Assembly: GCA_900316715.1 (NCBI GenBank)
Contig: ONEC01000007.1
Location: 1 to 39,982 of the forward strand
Length of the DNA: 39,982 bases
From: an uncultured Eubacteriales bacterium
Lineage (GTDB): Bacteria > Bacillota > Clostridia > Lachnospirales > Lachnospiraceae
Direction: 5' to 3'
Below are positions 33,062 through 39,982 of the stretch, one piece after another. The stretch's first letter is position 1, and each line of letters begins with the position of its first letter. The notes under the pieces are model-generated. The model was not told the DNA's origin. It did no database searches and saw only the letters and a list, made by a program, of their open reading frames with translations. A program made the position numbers and the translations under genes.

Positions 33062-33814
33062 CTATTGTACTACCTTAACATCCATCTTCTTGCTGTAGGA
33101 TTCTCCCGGATATTTATCCGTAAGAACTATAACTCCCAGAAAATCCGAGAATGAAACCGAACTTGCACGGCCGAACTTCTCATGGTCCGCAAGCACATAA
33201 CGCTCTCCCGAATGAGTATTCTGGATAGCAACTCTCTTGATCAGCGCCTCCCTCATATCACCTGCCGTAAATCCCATCTTAAAGTCCACTCCTTCTGTTC
33301 CGAAGAAGCCCTTTGAAAAATGATATTTCTGGATATGAAGTACGGCATCCGCTCCGATCACCACATTGAGGTTCTCTGTAAGCTCTCCTCCCACAAGAAG
33401 AGTCTTAAGACCCTTGCTGCTAAGATTCTGTGCATGGGATACAGAGTTTGTTATATAGGTTGCCCTTTTCTCGTTGATAAAACCTATCATATATTCCGTG
33501 GTGGTTCCCGCATCCAGGAACACATAATCCCCCGGCACGATAAGTGATGCTGCATATCTTGCTATGGTAAGCTTCTCAGCTCTGTTGATGGATTCCTTCA
33601 TAAGAACTGTAAGGTCCGTTTTTGCTGCAGGATCATCAAGTGCCACCGCACCGCCGAAAACCTTTACCAGTTTTCCCTCTTTTGCAAGCGCTGTTATATC
33701 TCTTCTGATAGTAGATTCAGAAACATCCATCATGTCCGTCAGTTCCTGGACAGTGATGCTTCTCTTCTCATTTACTATATTCAGGATTTCCGATTTACGT
33801 TCTTCTGTCAGCAC
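33062..33814 (-). CDS. fruR: DeoR/GlpR-family sugar regulator, probable FruR
   Basis: The start is a GTG at 33814, chosen because GGAGG lies 7 bases upstream; an alternative GTG at 33832 overlaps the fruK stop by 4 bases but has no ribosome site. The 250-residue protein has an N-terminal winged helix (about 1-55, ITVQELTDMMDVSESTIRRDI) and a DeoR sugar-phosphate sensor domain with DAGTTT and the TNS motif. Such regulators commonly repress fructose genes and respond to fructose-1-phosphate. Linkage to fruK supports the name, but no FruR operator was found. Confidence 0.82.
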   Translation of the reverse strand: MLTEERKSEILNIVNEKRSITVQELTDMMDVSESTIRRDITALAKEGKLVKVFGGAVALDDPAAKTDLTVLMKESINRAEKLTIARYAASLIVPGDYVFLDAGTTTEYMIGFINEKRATYITNSVSHAQNLSSKGLKTLLVGGELTENLNVVIGADAVLHIQKYHFSKGFFGTEGVDFKMGFTAGDMREALIKRVAIQNTHSGERYVLADHEKFGRASSVSFSDFLGVIVLTDKYPGESYSKKMDVKVVQ

Positions 33815-33828
33815 GATTAGTCCTCCGA

Positions 33829-34734
33829 TCACTGAAGCTTATTATAGATTGCCTCTATCTCTTCCTTCGTAGCAAGATACTCTGAATATGCGCTGGCAGT
33901 TCCAGCACTGAGTCCCATTTTAAATGCATGGCTTAGATCCCCGGATTCCATATATCCGGCCAGGAATCCTGCCACCATGGAGTCACCCGCTCCTACACCG
34001 TTTACAAGTTCTCCTGCAGGCGCTTCTTTCATCATAACATTGCCTGAAGAGCTTACCATGACTGCACCGTCTCCCGCCATGGAAACCAGTACATTTTCAG
34101 CACCCTGTTCTATAAGCTTTTCAGCATAAGGCACAGCGCTTTCCCGAGTAAGCAGTTCAACTCCGAAAAGTTCACCCAGTTCATAATTATTCGGTTTTAT
34201 AAGAAATGGCTTATACTTAAGTACATTAAGAAGCAGGTCCTTTGTAGCGTCAACAACTATTCTGACGCCTCTTCCCTGCAGCCTCTTCATAATGTCACTA
34301 TATATTGAATCCGGAATAGATGGCGGAATATTTCCTGCAAGCACCAGGCCGTCTCCAGCCGCAAGTCTGTCCAGCTTCTCATACAGTGTATCTATATCTT
34401 CTTTGGAAATGTCCGGTCCCAGTCCATTTATTTCCGTTCCTTCAATAGAACTGAGCTTTACGTTAATTCTTGAACAGCCTGACGCGAGTCTTATCTCCTC
34501 AGAATTAACACCCATCTCCTTAAGTCTTCTTGTAATCTCTGTACCGATAGATCCGGCTGAATAATAAACTGCAGTATTCTCAATACCAAGGTTAGTCAGA
34601 ACCATGGACACATTAAGTCCCTTACCGCCCGGCAGCATAAGCTCCGATGTGGTACGGTTCGTCATTCCCAATTTAAAATTATCAACCGTAACTATGTAAT
34701 CAAGTGACGGATTAAAAGTAACTGTATAAACCAC
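33829..34734 (-). CDS. fruK: 1-phosphofructokinase
   Basis: It phosphorylates fructose-1-phosphate to fructose-1,6-bisphosphate. The 301-residue PfkB-family sugar kinase has the substrate motif PGGKGLN (35-41) and the catalytic GAGDS (248-252, Asp251), with KPNNYELG in the middle. Tagatose-6-phosphate kinase is a close alternative; the adjacent DeoR-type regulator favours fruK. A fructose PTS gene is not next to it, unlike the usual fruRKA order. It is the first gene of its operon. Confidence 0.88.
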   Translation of the reverse strand: MVYTVTFNPSLDYIVTVDNFKLGMTNRTTSELMLPGGKGLNVSMVLTNLGIENTAVYYSAGSIGTEITRRLKEMGVNSEEIRLASGCSRINVKLSSIEGTEINGLGPDISKEDIDTLYEKLDRLAAGDGLVLAGNIPPSIPDSIYSDIMKRLQGRGVRIVVDATKDLLLNVLKYKPFLIKPNNYELGELFGVELLTRESAVPYAEKLIEQGAENVLVSMAGDGAVMVSSSGNVMMKEAPAGELVNGVGAGDSMVAGFLAGYMESGDLSHAFKMGLSAGTASAYSEYLATKEEIEAIYNKLQ

Positions 34735-34761
34735 CTTTTAGCCTCCTCTGACTTAAGGTGA

Positions 34762-34790
34762 ATTATACAGTCAAAATTCTTCACAATCAA
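34762..34790 (-). promoter_or_regulatory. Promoter of the fruK operon
   Basis: Minus strand: -35 TTGATT (34790-34785), 17-base spacer, perfect -10 TATAAT (34767-34762), 28 bases before the fruK ATG. An AGAGGAGG sequence follows in the leader. Confidence 0.75.
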
Positions 34791-34819
34791 CCACGTGTTT
34801 CCTTATCCTTCATATTCGA

Positions 34820-35320
34820 TCACGCGTTTTTATTACCCCTGCCAAGATCCTCAGGGATAATATTGTGCTCTAATGTAATTATCTTATCGTTCTGAAAACT
34901 CTCTATAGTCTTTTCATCCAGCTGAAAACGTTCCATAAGTTCGGCCTTTGAAACATTCGGACTGAACTCTCTTCTATGAAGCTTTCCGAACTTATAACGG
35001 TTATATATCTTCCAGAATATAAATATTACAAATCCAACAACAAGAACAATCATAAGAATAACGTAATATCTGTTTACTTCTTCCAGCATGGTTCTGTTAT
35101 AAATGGTAAACTCAAAAAGTTTCCATCCGTTCTTTATCGCAAGATTTCCATATATAACATAGCTTATATAAGAAAACATAATAAGCCAGCCAAGAATGGT
35201 AAAAAACCATTCAATTATTTTTTTCCATTTTTTCTGCTTTCCCACAATCAAATGTTCGTTAATATCATAGTCGGCCTTCTGAGGGAGAGAATCATTTCCA
35301 TGTTTGTTTCCCCAAAACAT
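34820..35320 (-). CDS. PgaD-like polysaccharide synthase accessory protein
   Basis: With ATG at 35320 the protein has 166 residues and starts 29 bases after the pgaC-like gene. It has two membrane helices (about 40-62 and 85-108), short basic loops and a cytoplasmic C-terminus. Size, topology and gene order match PgaD (poly-N-acetylglucosamine synthesis), the partner through which E. coli PgaC senses c-di-GMP. Similarity is by pattern rather than by strong motifs. The upstream in-frame ATG at 35452 would lie within pgaC and is not used. Confidence 0.75.
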   Translation of the reverse strand: MFWGNKHGNDSLPQKADYDINEHLIVGKQKKWKKIIEWFFTILGWLIMFSYISYVIYGNLAIKNGWKLFEFTIYNRTMLEEVNRYYVILMIVLVVGFVIFIFWKIYNRYKFGKLHRREFSPNVSKAELMERFQLDEKTIESFQNDKIITLEHNIIPEDLGRGNKNA

Positions 35321-35349
35321 AAGATCTTTTTCCTCTTTTATTTTCCTCT

Positions 35350-36576
35350 TTACTGAATACCTCTGTCGGGACTGTGCCAGGTTGCAAGCTTTGTATTCTT
35401 TTTGAACAGCGTCGGAAGTGACTTTATCACTATGATCGCATTGATATACCAATAAACAAACGGATACCAGATAGCAACTATGCTATGACGAAGAAGTTTA
35501 GGGTCATATTTCTTATCCAATATCATAGCAACCATAAACTGTACCAGACATATGGATGACAGGAACAGGCTCTTCCACAGGTATGGAAGCTGAATATACG
35601 TGTGATCTACAAACAGATGGAAGAGAATGATGATCAGCATAAGCAGCCAGCAGAGTGACCACAGAATAGAACATATCTGTTCCATATATACAGGAATAAG
35701 TCTTCTTTCCTTCCAGGTTTTAAATATATTAAAATGGCGTCTCAGTATTTCCATACCACCGGAAGCCCATCTCTTACGCTGCTTTGCGAGACCGATAACT
35801 GTCTCAGGAACCAGCATCATGCAGAGTGCTCTCGGCTCATATCTTACATCCCAGAACTTTTTCTCCAGCTTCCAGGTAACACCGATATCCTCTGTGATCA
35901 TATCTCTGTCCCAGAGCTCAGCATCCATAAGGGCTCTTTTTCTGAAGGCTACCACAACACCCGATACGGTCATGACCTTTCCCCAGATTCTCTGGGTTCT
36001 CTTTATAAGACTGATGATACTTGCGTACTCACAGAGCTGTATCTTTGCAAGAAGAGAACTTCTGTTGCGGACTCTTGGATTACCTGTTACCGCACCTACT
36101 CTCTCACCATTAAATCTGTTGGTGAAATGCGGAACCATGTAGTTAAGTGCATCAGGCATGATGTAAGAATCAGAATCGACTCCCACAAGGATCTCACCCT
36201 TTGCAGCTATGAGGCCAAGGTAAAGAGCATTGGCCTTACCACAGTTCTCTTTAAGATCTATAAATCTCATTCGTGGATACTTATCAGCTATGCTTCTCAC
36301 TATCTCTGATGTTCTGTCAGAAGAACCATCGTTGATGACTATGATCTCATAGTCCGGATATTCCAGAGCCGAAAGCTCCTTTACTGTATTTTCAATTGTA
36401 TCTTCTTCGTTATAGCATGGGACAAGGACAGAAACAAACGGTGTCTCATACAGCGGCAGTGCCTTCTTTCTCTCATTGCAGAAATAAAATATGATGCCGC
36501 CCGCAATCCAAATGGCAGACATGATCGCCGGATACCAAAAAACAAAAAGCTCGATAGCTTTTAATGTGATGTTCAT
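35350..36576 (-). CDS. pgaC: PgaC-like processive family 2 glycosyltransferase
   Basis: The 408-residue membrane enzyme polymerises a sugar, probably N-acetylglucosamine, and exports it. One helix lies at 8-31, then a GT2 domain with INDGSSD (Asp83), VDSDSY (Asp134, Asp136), TED (228-230) and the QRKRW motif (266-270) typical of processive synthases, then three to four C-terminal helices. It is followed by a PgaD-like gene. No deacetylase (PgaB/IcaB) or hydrolase gene lies nearby. A consensus TATAAT and a GGAGAG ribosome site precede it. Confidence 0.85.
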   Translation of the reverse strand: MNITLKAIELFVFWYPAIMSAIWIAGGIIFYFCNERKKALPLYETPFVSVLVPCYNEEDTIENTVKELSALEYPDYEIIVINDGSSDRTSEIVRSIADKYPRMRFIDLKENCGKANALYLGLIAAKGEILVGVDSDSYIMPDALNYMVPHFTNRFNGERVGAVTGNPRVRNRSSLLAKIQLCEYASIISLIKRTQRIWGKVMTVSGVVVAFRKRALMDAELWDRDMITEDIGVTWKLEKKFWDVRYEPRALCMMLVPETVIGLAKQRKRWASGGMEILRRHFNIFKTWKERRLIPVYMEQICSILWSLCWLLMLIIILFHLFVDHTYIQLPYLWKSLFLSSICLVQFMVAMILDKKYDPKLLRHSIVAIWYPFVYWYINAIIVIKSLPTLFKKNTKLATWHSPDRGIQ

Positions 36577-36596
36577 GATTCTCTCCGATTTTTAAA

Positions 36597-36602
36597 TTAT
36601 AA
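36597..36602 (-). promoter_or_regulatory. -10 element of the pgaC-pgaD operon
   Basis: The minus strand reads TATAAT about 20 bases before the pgaC ATG. The -35 region at 17 bases is a T-run that is also the tail of the uvrA terminator, so the promoter is weak in that part and may need an activator. Confidence 0.5.
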
Positions 36603-36618
36603 CTAAATAGTGTGTGTG

Positions 36619-36680
36619 AAAAAATTAAAAAAGCACTTCAAAACGGGCTCATCTTAACACTAACCGTTTTAAAGTGCTTT
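36619..36680 (-). terminator. Terminator of the uvrBA operon
   Basis: A 17-bp stem with one mismatch (36630-36646 with 36664-36680) and 17-base loop, followed on the minus strand by TTTTAATTTTTT. It is 62 bases after uvrA. Confidence 0.9.
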
Positions 36681-36742
36681 CAATTTATTGCTTTTTATTT
36701 CACAAATATTGCGATGAAATATGAACTATTTGTGAACGTTCG

Positions 36743-39571
36743 TTATAAATACCTTTTTAGGTACTTTCCGGTGTATGATTTTCGGCATTTTGCTACATCC
36801 TCAGGTGTTCCCTGGGTTACCACTGTACCTCCGCCGACACCTCCTTCAGGTCCCATATCGATGATATAATCCGCCTGTTTTATAACATCCATGTTGTGCT
36901 CGATAACGATAACCGTATTACCGCCATCTGCAAATCTCTGGAGAATCTGAAGCAGTTTTTTAACGTCTTCAAAGTGAAGTCCTGTAGTCGGCTCATCCAG
37001 GATATAGATTGTATTGCCGGTACTTCTTCTGGAAAGCTCGCTGGCCAGTTTGATACGCTGCGCCTCACCACCTGAAAGAGTGGTTGATGGCTGGCCAAGC
37101 TTGATATATCCCAGACCTACATCTCGAAGAGTTTCAATCTTTCTGAGTACGGACGGTACATTTTCAAAAAACTCACAGGCTTCATCCACAGTCATATCAA
37201 GAACTTCAAAGATGTTCTTGCCCTTGTATCTGACATCCAGAGTTTCTCTGTTGTATCTCCTGCCTCCGCACACCTCACACGGAACATATATATCCGGAAG
37301 GAAATGCATCTCTATCTTTATGATACCGTCACCCTTACACGCCTCACAGCGGCCGCCGGAAACATTGAAAGAGAAACGTCCCTTGGAATATCCCATGGTC
37401 TTTGCATCCCTTGTTTCTGCAAAGAGGCCTCTTATGGTATCAAAGACTCCCGTATAGGTTGCCGGATTAGATCTTGGTGAACGCCCTATCGGTGACTGGT
37501 CGATATCTATAACCTTATCAAGGTCACGATAGTTTTCTATATCATCATGCTTACCCGGCTTAATACGTGCACGGTTCAGATCTCTCAGAAGTCTCTTCTT
37601 GAGGATTTCGTTAATAAGCGAACTCTTTCCCGAGCCCGATACTCCCGTAACAACCGTGAAGATTCCTCTCGGTATCTTAACATCTATATTCTTAAGGTTA
37701 TTCTCTCTTGCACCCTTAATAGTTATCCAGTCCTTAGGCTCTCTTCTTGATTCAGGTACCGGGATAGTCAGTTCTCCCGACAGATACCGGCCGGTAATAG
37801 AGCGCTTGCATTTCATAAGTTCTTCTGCTGTACCCTGGGCCACTATCTCACCACCATGAACTCCTGCTCCCGGTCCGATATCTATTATCTGATCCGCAGC
37901 GCGCATGGTATCCTCATCATGTTCAACCACGATCAGAGTATTGCCCAGTGACTGAAGTCTCTTAAGAGATGCTATAAGCTTGTCGTTATCCTTCTGATGA
38001 AGTCCTATGGACGGCTCATCCAGAATATAGGTAACTCCTACAAGTCCTGAACCTATCTGAGTCGCCAGTCTGATACGCTGAGCCTCACCACCTGACAGTG
38101 ATGCTGTGGCACGGCTGAGAGTAAGATAGTTGAGACCAACATCTATCATAAAGCTGAGTCTCGCACGGATTTCCTTCAGGATATCCTTACCTATCATCTG
38201 CTGTCTCTCTGTAAGTTCAAGAGAATTGATATACTCTGACATCTGATCTATCGGCATCTCGGTTACATCAAATATATTCTTATCTCCAACGGTAACTGCA
38301 AGGGATGATGGCTTAAGCCTCTTTCCTCCGCAGGCCTCACACGGAGTAAAGGTCATATAGGATTCATACTCGCTCTTCATATCCTCGGAGCCGGAGTACT
38401 TATATCTCTCCTGAACATTTGCGATAAGGCCTTCAAATGGATGGCGGAATACATTTCTTCTGGAGCGGGTGCTCTGATAATGTATGGTTACGCTCTTTCC
38501 TCTTGTTCCGTTAAGGATAACGTCTTTTGCTTTTTCAGGAAGATCCTTAAATGGTGTATCCAGTGAGAAGCCATATTCTTCAGCGAGTGCCACAAGAAGG
38601 GCATGACCAAAGCTCTTTGAATCTCCGCTGCTCATCCATCCCATAACTGCTATGGCTCCATCATTCAGAGACCTGGACTTATCAGGGATCATAAGATCCA
38701 CATCCAGTTCTCTCTTAAATCCTAAACCTGTACATACAGGACAGGCACCGAAAGGATTATTGAAAGAGAAGCTTCTAGGTTCAATCTCATCTATGGAAAT
38801 ATCACAGTCCGGACATGAGAAGCTGTCTGAGTAGGTCTTTGTCTCGCCGTCGATGACTTCAACCTTTACAGTTCCCTCTGCCTGACGGAGAGCAGTCTCA
38901 ATAGACTCTGCAAGTCTTGACTCTATTCCCTCCTTCATGACAAGTCTGTCCACAACTATATCTATGGTATGCTTGATGTTCTTATCAAGCTTTATCTCTT
39001 CATCAAGAGTATACATGGAACCATCCACGATAACTCTTACATATCCGCTTTTCTTGGCTCTTTCCAGAAGTTTTTCATGACGTCCCTTCTGTCCCTTTAC
39101 AACCGGAGAAAGAATCTGGAACTTTGTTCTCTCCGGAAGAGTCATTACCGAATCCACTATCTGATCAACAGTCTGTCTCTCGATAGGTCTTCCGCAGTTC
39201 GGGCAATGTGGGATACCGATTCTCGCATAGAGAAGTCGGAGATAATCATATATTTCTGTTACTGTTCCCACTGTAGAGCGAGGGTTCCTGTTGGTGGACT
39301 TCTGGTCTATGGATATAGCCGGTGACATACCTTCTATCTTATCCACATCAGGCTTATCTGCCTGTCCCAGGAACTGTCTTGCATATGATGAGAGAGACTC
39401 GATATATCTTCTCTGTCCCTCAGCATATATGGTATCAAAGGCCAGAGAGGATTTACCTGATCCTGAAAGTCCTGTAAAAACGAGGAACTTATTCCTCGGC
39501 AGCTTCAGGTCCACATTCTTCAGGTTATGCTCCCGGGCTCCCTGTATTGTTATGTATTTTAATTCTGCCAT
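36743..39571 (-). CDS. uvrA: Excinuclease ABC subunit A
   Basis: UvrA finds bulky DNA damage and loads UvrB. The 942-residue protein has two ABC modules with Walker [10 protein letters not shown] and GVSGSGKSS, two LSGGE signatures, and zinc sites (CPDCD...CPVCTG and CEACKGDG...CEVCGG). Length is normal for the family. AAAGGA precedes the ATG. It follows uvrB by 12 bases, so the two form an operon, ending at a strong terminator. No LexA box could be assessed because the operon start lies outside the window. Confidence 0.97.
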   Translation of the reverse strand: MAELKYITIQGAREHNLKNVDLKLPRNKFLVFTGLSGSGKSSLAFDTIYAEGQRRYIESLSSYARQFLGQADKPDVDKIEGMSPAISIDQKSTNRNPRSTVGTVTEIYDYLRLLYARIGIPHCPNCGRPIERQTVDQIVDSVMTLPERTKFQILSPVVKGQKGRHEKLLERAKKSGYVRVIVDGSMYTLDEEIKLDKNIKHTIDIVVDRLVMKEGIESRLAESIETALRQAEGTVKVEVIDGETKTYSDSFSCPDCDISIDEIEPRSFSFNNPFGACPVCTGLGFKRELDVDLMIPDKSRSLNDGAIAVMGWMSSGDSKSFGHALLVALAEEYGFSLDTPFKDLPEKAKDVILNGTRGKSVTIHYQSTRSRRNVFRHPFEGLIANVQERYKYSGSEDMKSEYESYMTFTPCEACGGKRLKPSSLAVTVGDKNIFDVTEMPIDQMSEYINSLELTERQQMIGKDILKEIRARLSFMIDVGLNYLTLSRATASLSGGEAQRIRLATQIGSGLVGVTYILDEPSIGLHQKDNDKLIASLKRLQSLGNTLIVVEHDEDTMRAADQIIDIGPGAGVHGGEIVAQGTAEELMKCKRSITGRYLSGELTIPVPESRREPKDWITIKGARENNLKNIDVKIPRGIFTVVTGVSGSGKSSLINEILKKRLLRDLNRARIKPGKHDDIENYRDLDKVIDIDQSPIGRSPRSNPATYTGVFDTIRGLFAETRDAKTMGYSKGRFSFNVSGGRCEACKGDGIIKIEMHFLPDIYVPCEVCGGRRYNRETLDVRYKGKNIFEVLDMTVDEACEFFENVPSVLRKIETLRDVGLGYIKLGQPSTTLSGGEAQRIKLASELSRRSTGNTIYILDEPTTGLHFEDVKKLLQILQRFADGGNTVIVIEHNMDVIKQADYIIDMGPEGGVGGGTVVTQGTPEDVAKCRKSYTGKYLKRYL

Positions 39572-39583
39572 ATTTATATCCTT

Positions 39584-39982
39584 TTACTTATCGTAGTCAC
39601 GAAGCTTTACCTTAAGTTCAAAGAGTTCATCTCTGAGAACCGCTGCCAGCTCAAAGTTCAGCTCCGTAGCTGCCTGATTCATCTTCTTGGTAAGTCTGTC
39701 TATCTCTTTACCGAGTTCCTTCTTGTTCATAAGGTCAGGGTCTTTTCCTACGCGGTCCTTAGCAGACGCTCTCTTCTCTTCCTTCTCGATACTGGTTGAG
39801 ATAAGTTCTCTTACTGCCTTCTGTATAGTCTGCGGCGTGATACCGTTTTCATCATTATATTTCTGCTGTATCTCACGTCTTCTGTTGGTCTCATCTATGG
39901 CATGACGCATGGAATCGGTAATACTGTCTGCATACATGATAACATGTCCGTCAACATTTCTCGCAGCACGTCCGATGGTCTG
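39584..39982 (-). CDS. uvrB: Excinuclease ABC subunit B, 3' part
   Basis: The last 132 codons of uvrB; the gene continues past the right edge. The first visible residues [12 protein letters not shown] are helicase motif VI of UvrB, then the [16 protein letters not shown] segment and the C-terminal UVR domain ([24 protein letters not shown]) that binds UvrC. The stop lies 12 bases before uvrA. Confidence 0.95.
   Translation of the reverse strand, partial: QTIGRAARNVDGHVIMYADSITDSMRHAIDETNRRREIQQKYNDENGITPQTIQKAVRELISTSIEKEEKRASAKDRVGKDPDLMNKKELGKEIDRLTKKMNQAATELNFELAAVLRDELFELKVKLRDYDK

Overview
The window looks like chromosomal core and near-core DNA from an anaerobic, low-to-moderate GC Firmicute of the Clostridia, most likely a butyrate-forming member of the Lachnospiraceae. 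The evidence is a butyryl-CoA:acetate CoA-transferase, a three-subunit NADH-linked [FeFe] hydrogenase, a CIRCE heat-shock operator, strong AGGAGG-type ribosome sites, sigma-A style promoters and small Lachnospiraceae-type proteins. Placement below family is inference. I see no phage, insertion sequence, CRISPR array or rRNA. Most genes are on the minus strand; only three are on the plus strand. No gap exceeds 300 bases.

Reading along the window: (1) 1-2140, minus: start of the ATP synthase operon (rhomboid protease, subunit a, subunit c, then the ribosome site of the next gene, probably atpF), with a promoter whose transcript should begin in a hairpin and three small hairpins after subunit c. 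(2) 2178-4537: Lon protease behind a CIRCE operator. (3) 4626-5936, plus: a protein with two HD/HD-GYP-like domains. (4) 6023-7751, minus: thiG and map. (5) 7791-9993, plus: a MraY-family transferase and a membrane GGDEF protein. (6) 9984-17402, minus: a tight seven-gene run from murI through an LDH2-family dehydrogenase, the butyrate CoA-transferase, a small Cys protein, an ABC-2 exporter and a membrane-anchored C39-like peptidase. (7) 17529-19120: ECF sigma factor with a probable anti-sigma protein. (8) 19203-20225: NYN plus two OST-HTH domains. (9) 20318-24587: hydrogenase hydCBA with nested palindromes on its promoter. (10) 24687-29530: zinc-ribbon DUF3160 protein, small membrane protein, 7TM-PAS-HD-GYP protein. 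(11) 29640-29752: facing duplicated terminator hairpins. (12) 29758-32122: CstA and an unknown protein. (13) tRNA-Arg(ACG), whose consensus promoter lies inside the end of the preceding gene. (14) 32363-34790: fruK, DeoR-type regulator, Sfp-type phosphopantetheinyl transferase. (15) 34820-36576: PgaC/PgaD polysaccharide synthase. (16) 36743-39982: uvrA and the 3' part of uvrB.

Two themes link the regions. First, cyclic-di-GMP: one GGDEF protein, two HD-GYP-type proteins and a PgaC/PgaD synthase (c-di-GMP-activated in E. coli) lie within 32 kb. Second, fermentative energy metabolism: ATP synthase, hydrogenase, butyrate CoA-transferase and CstA. A recurring Thr-Glu-Ala linker appears on the predicted outer side of several otherwise unrelated membrane proteins, including an N-terminal extension of ATP synthase subunit c.
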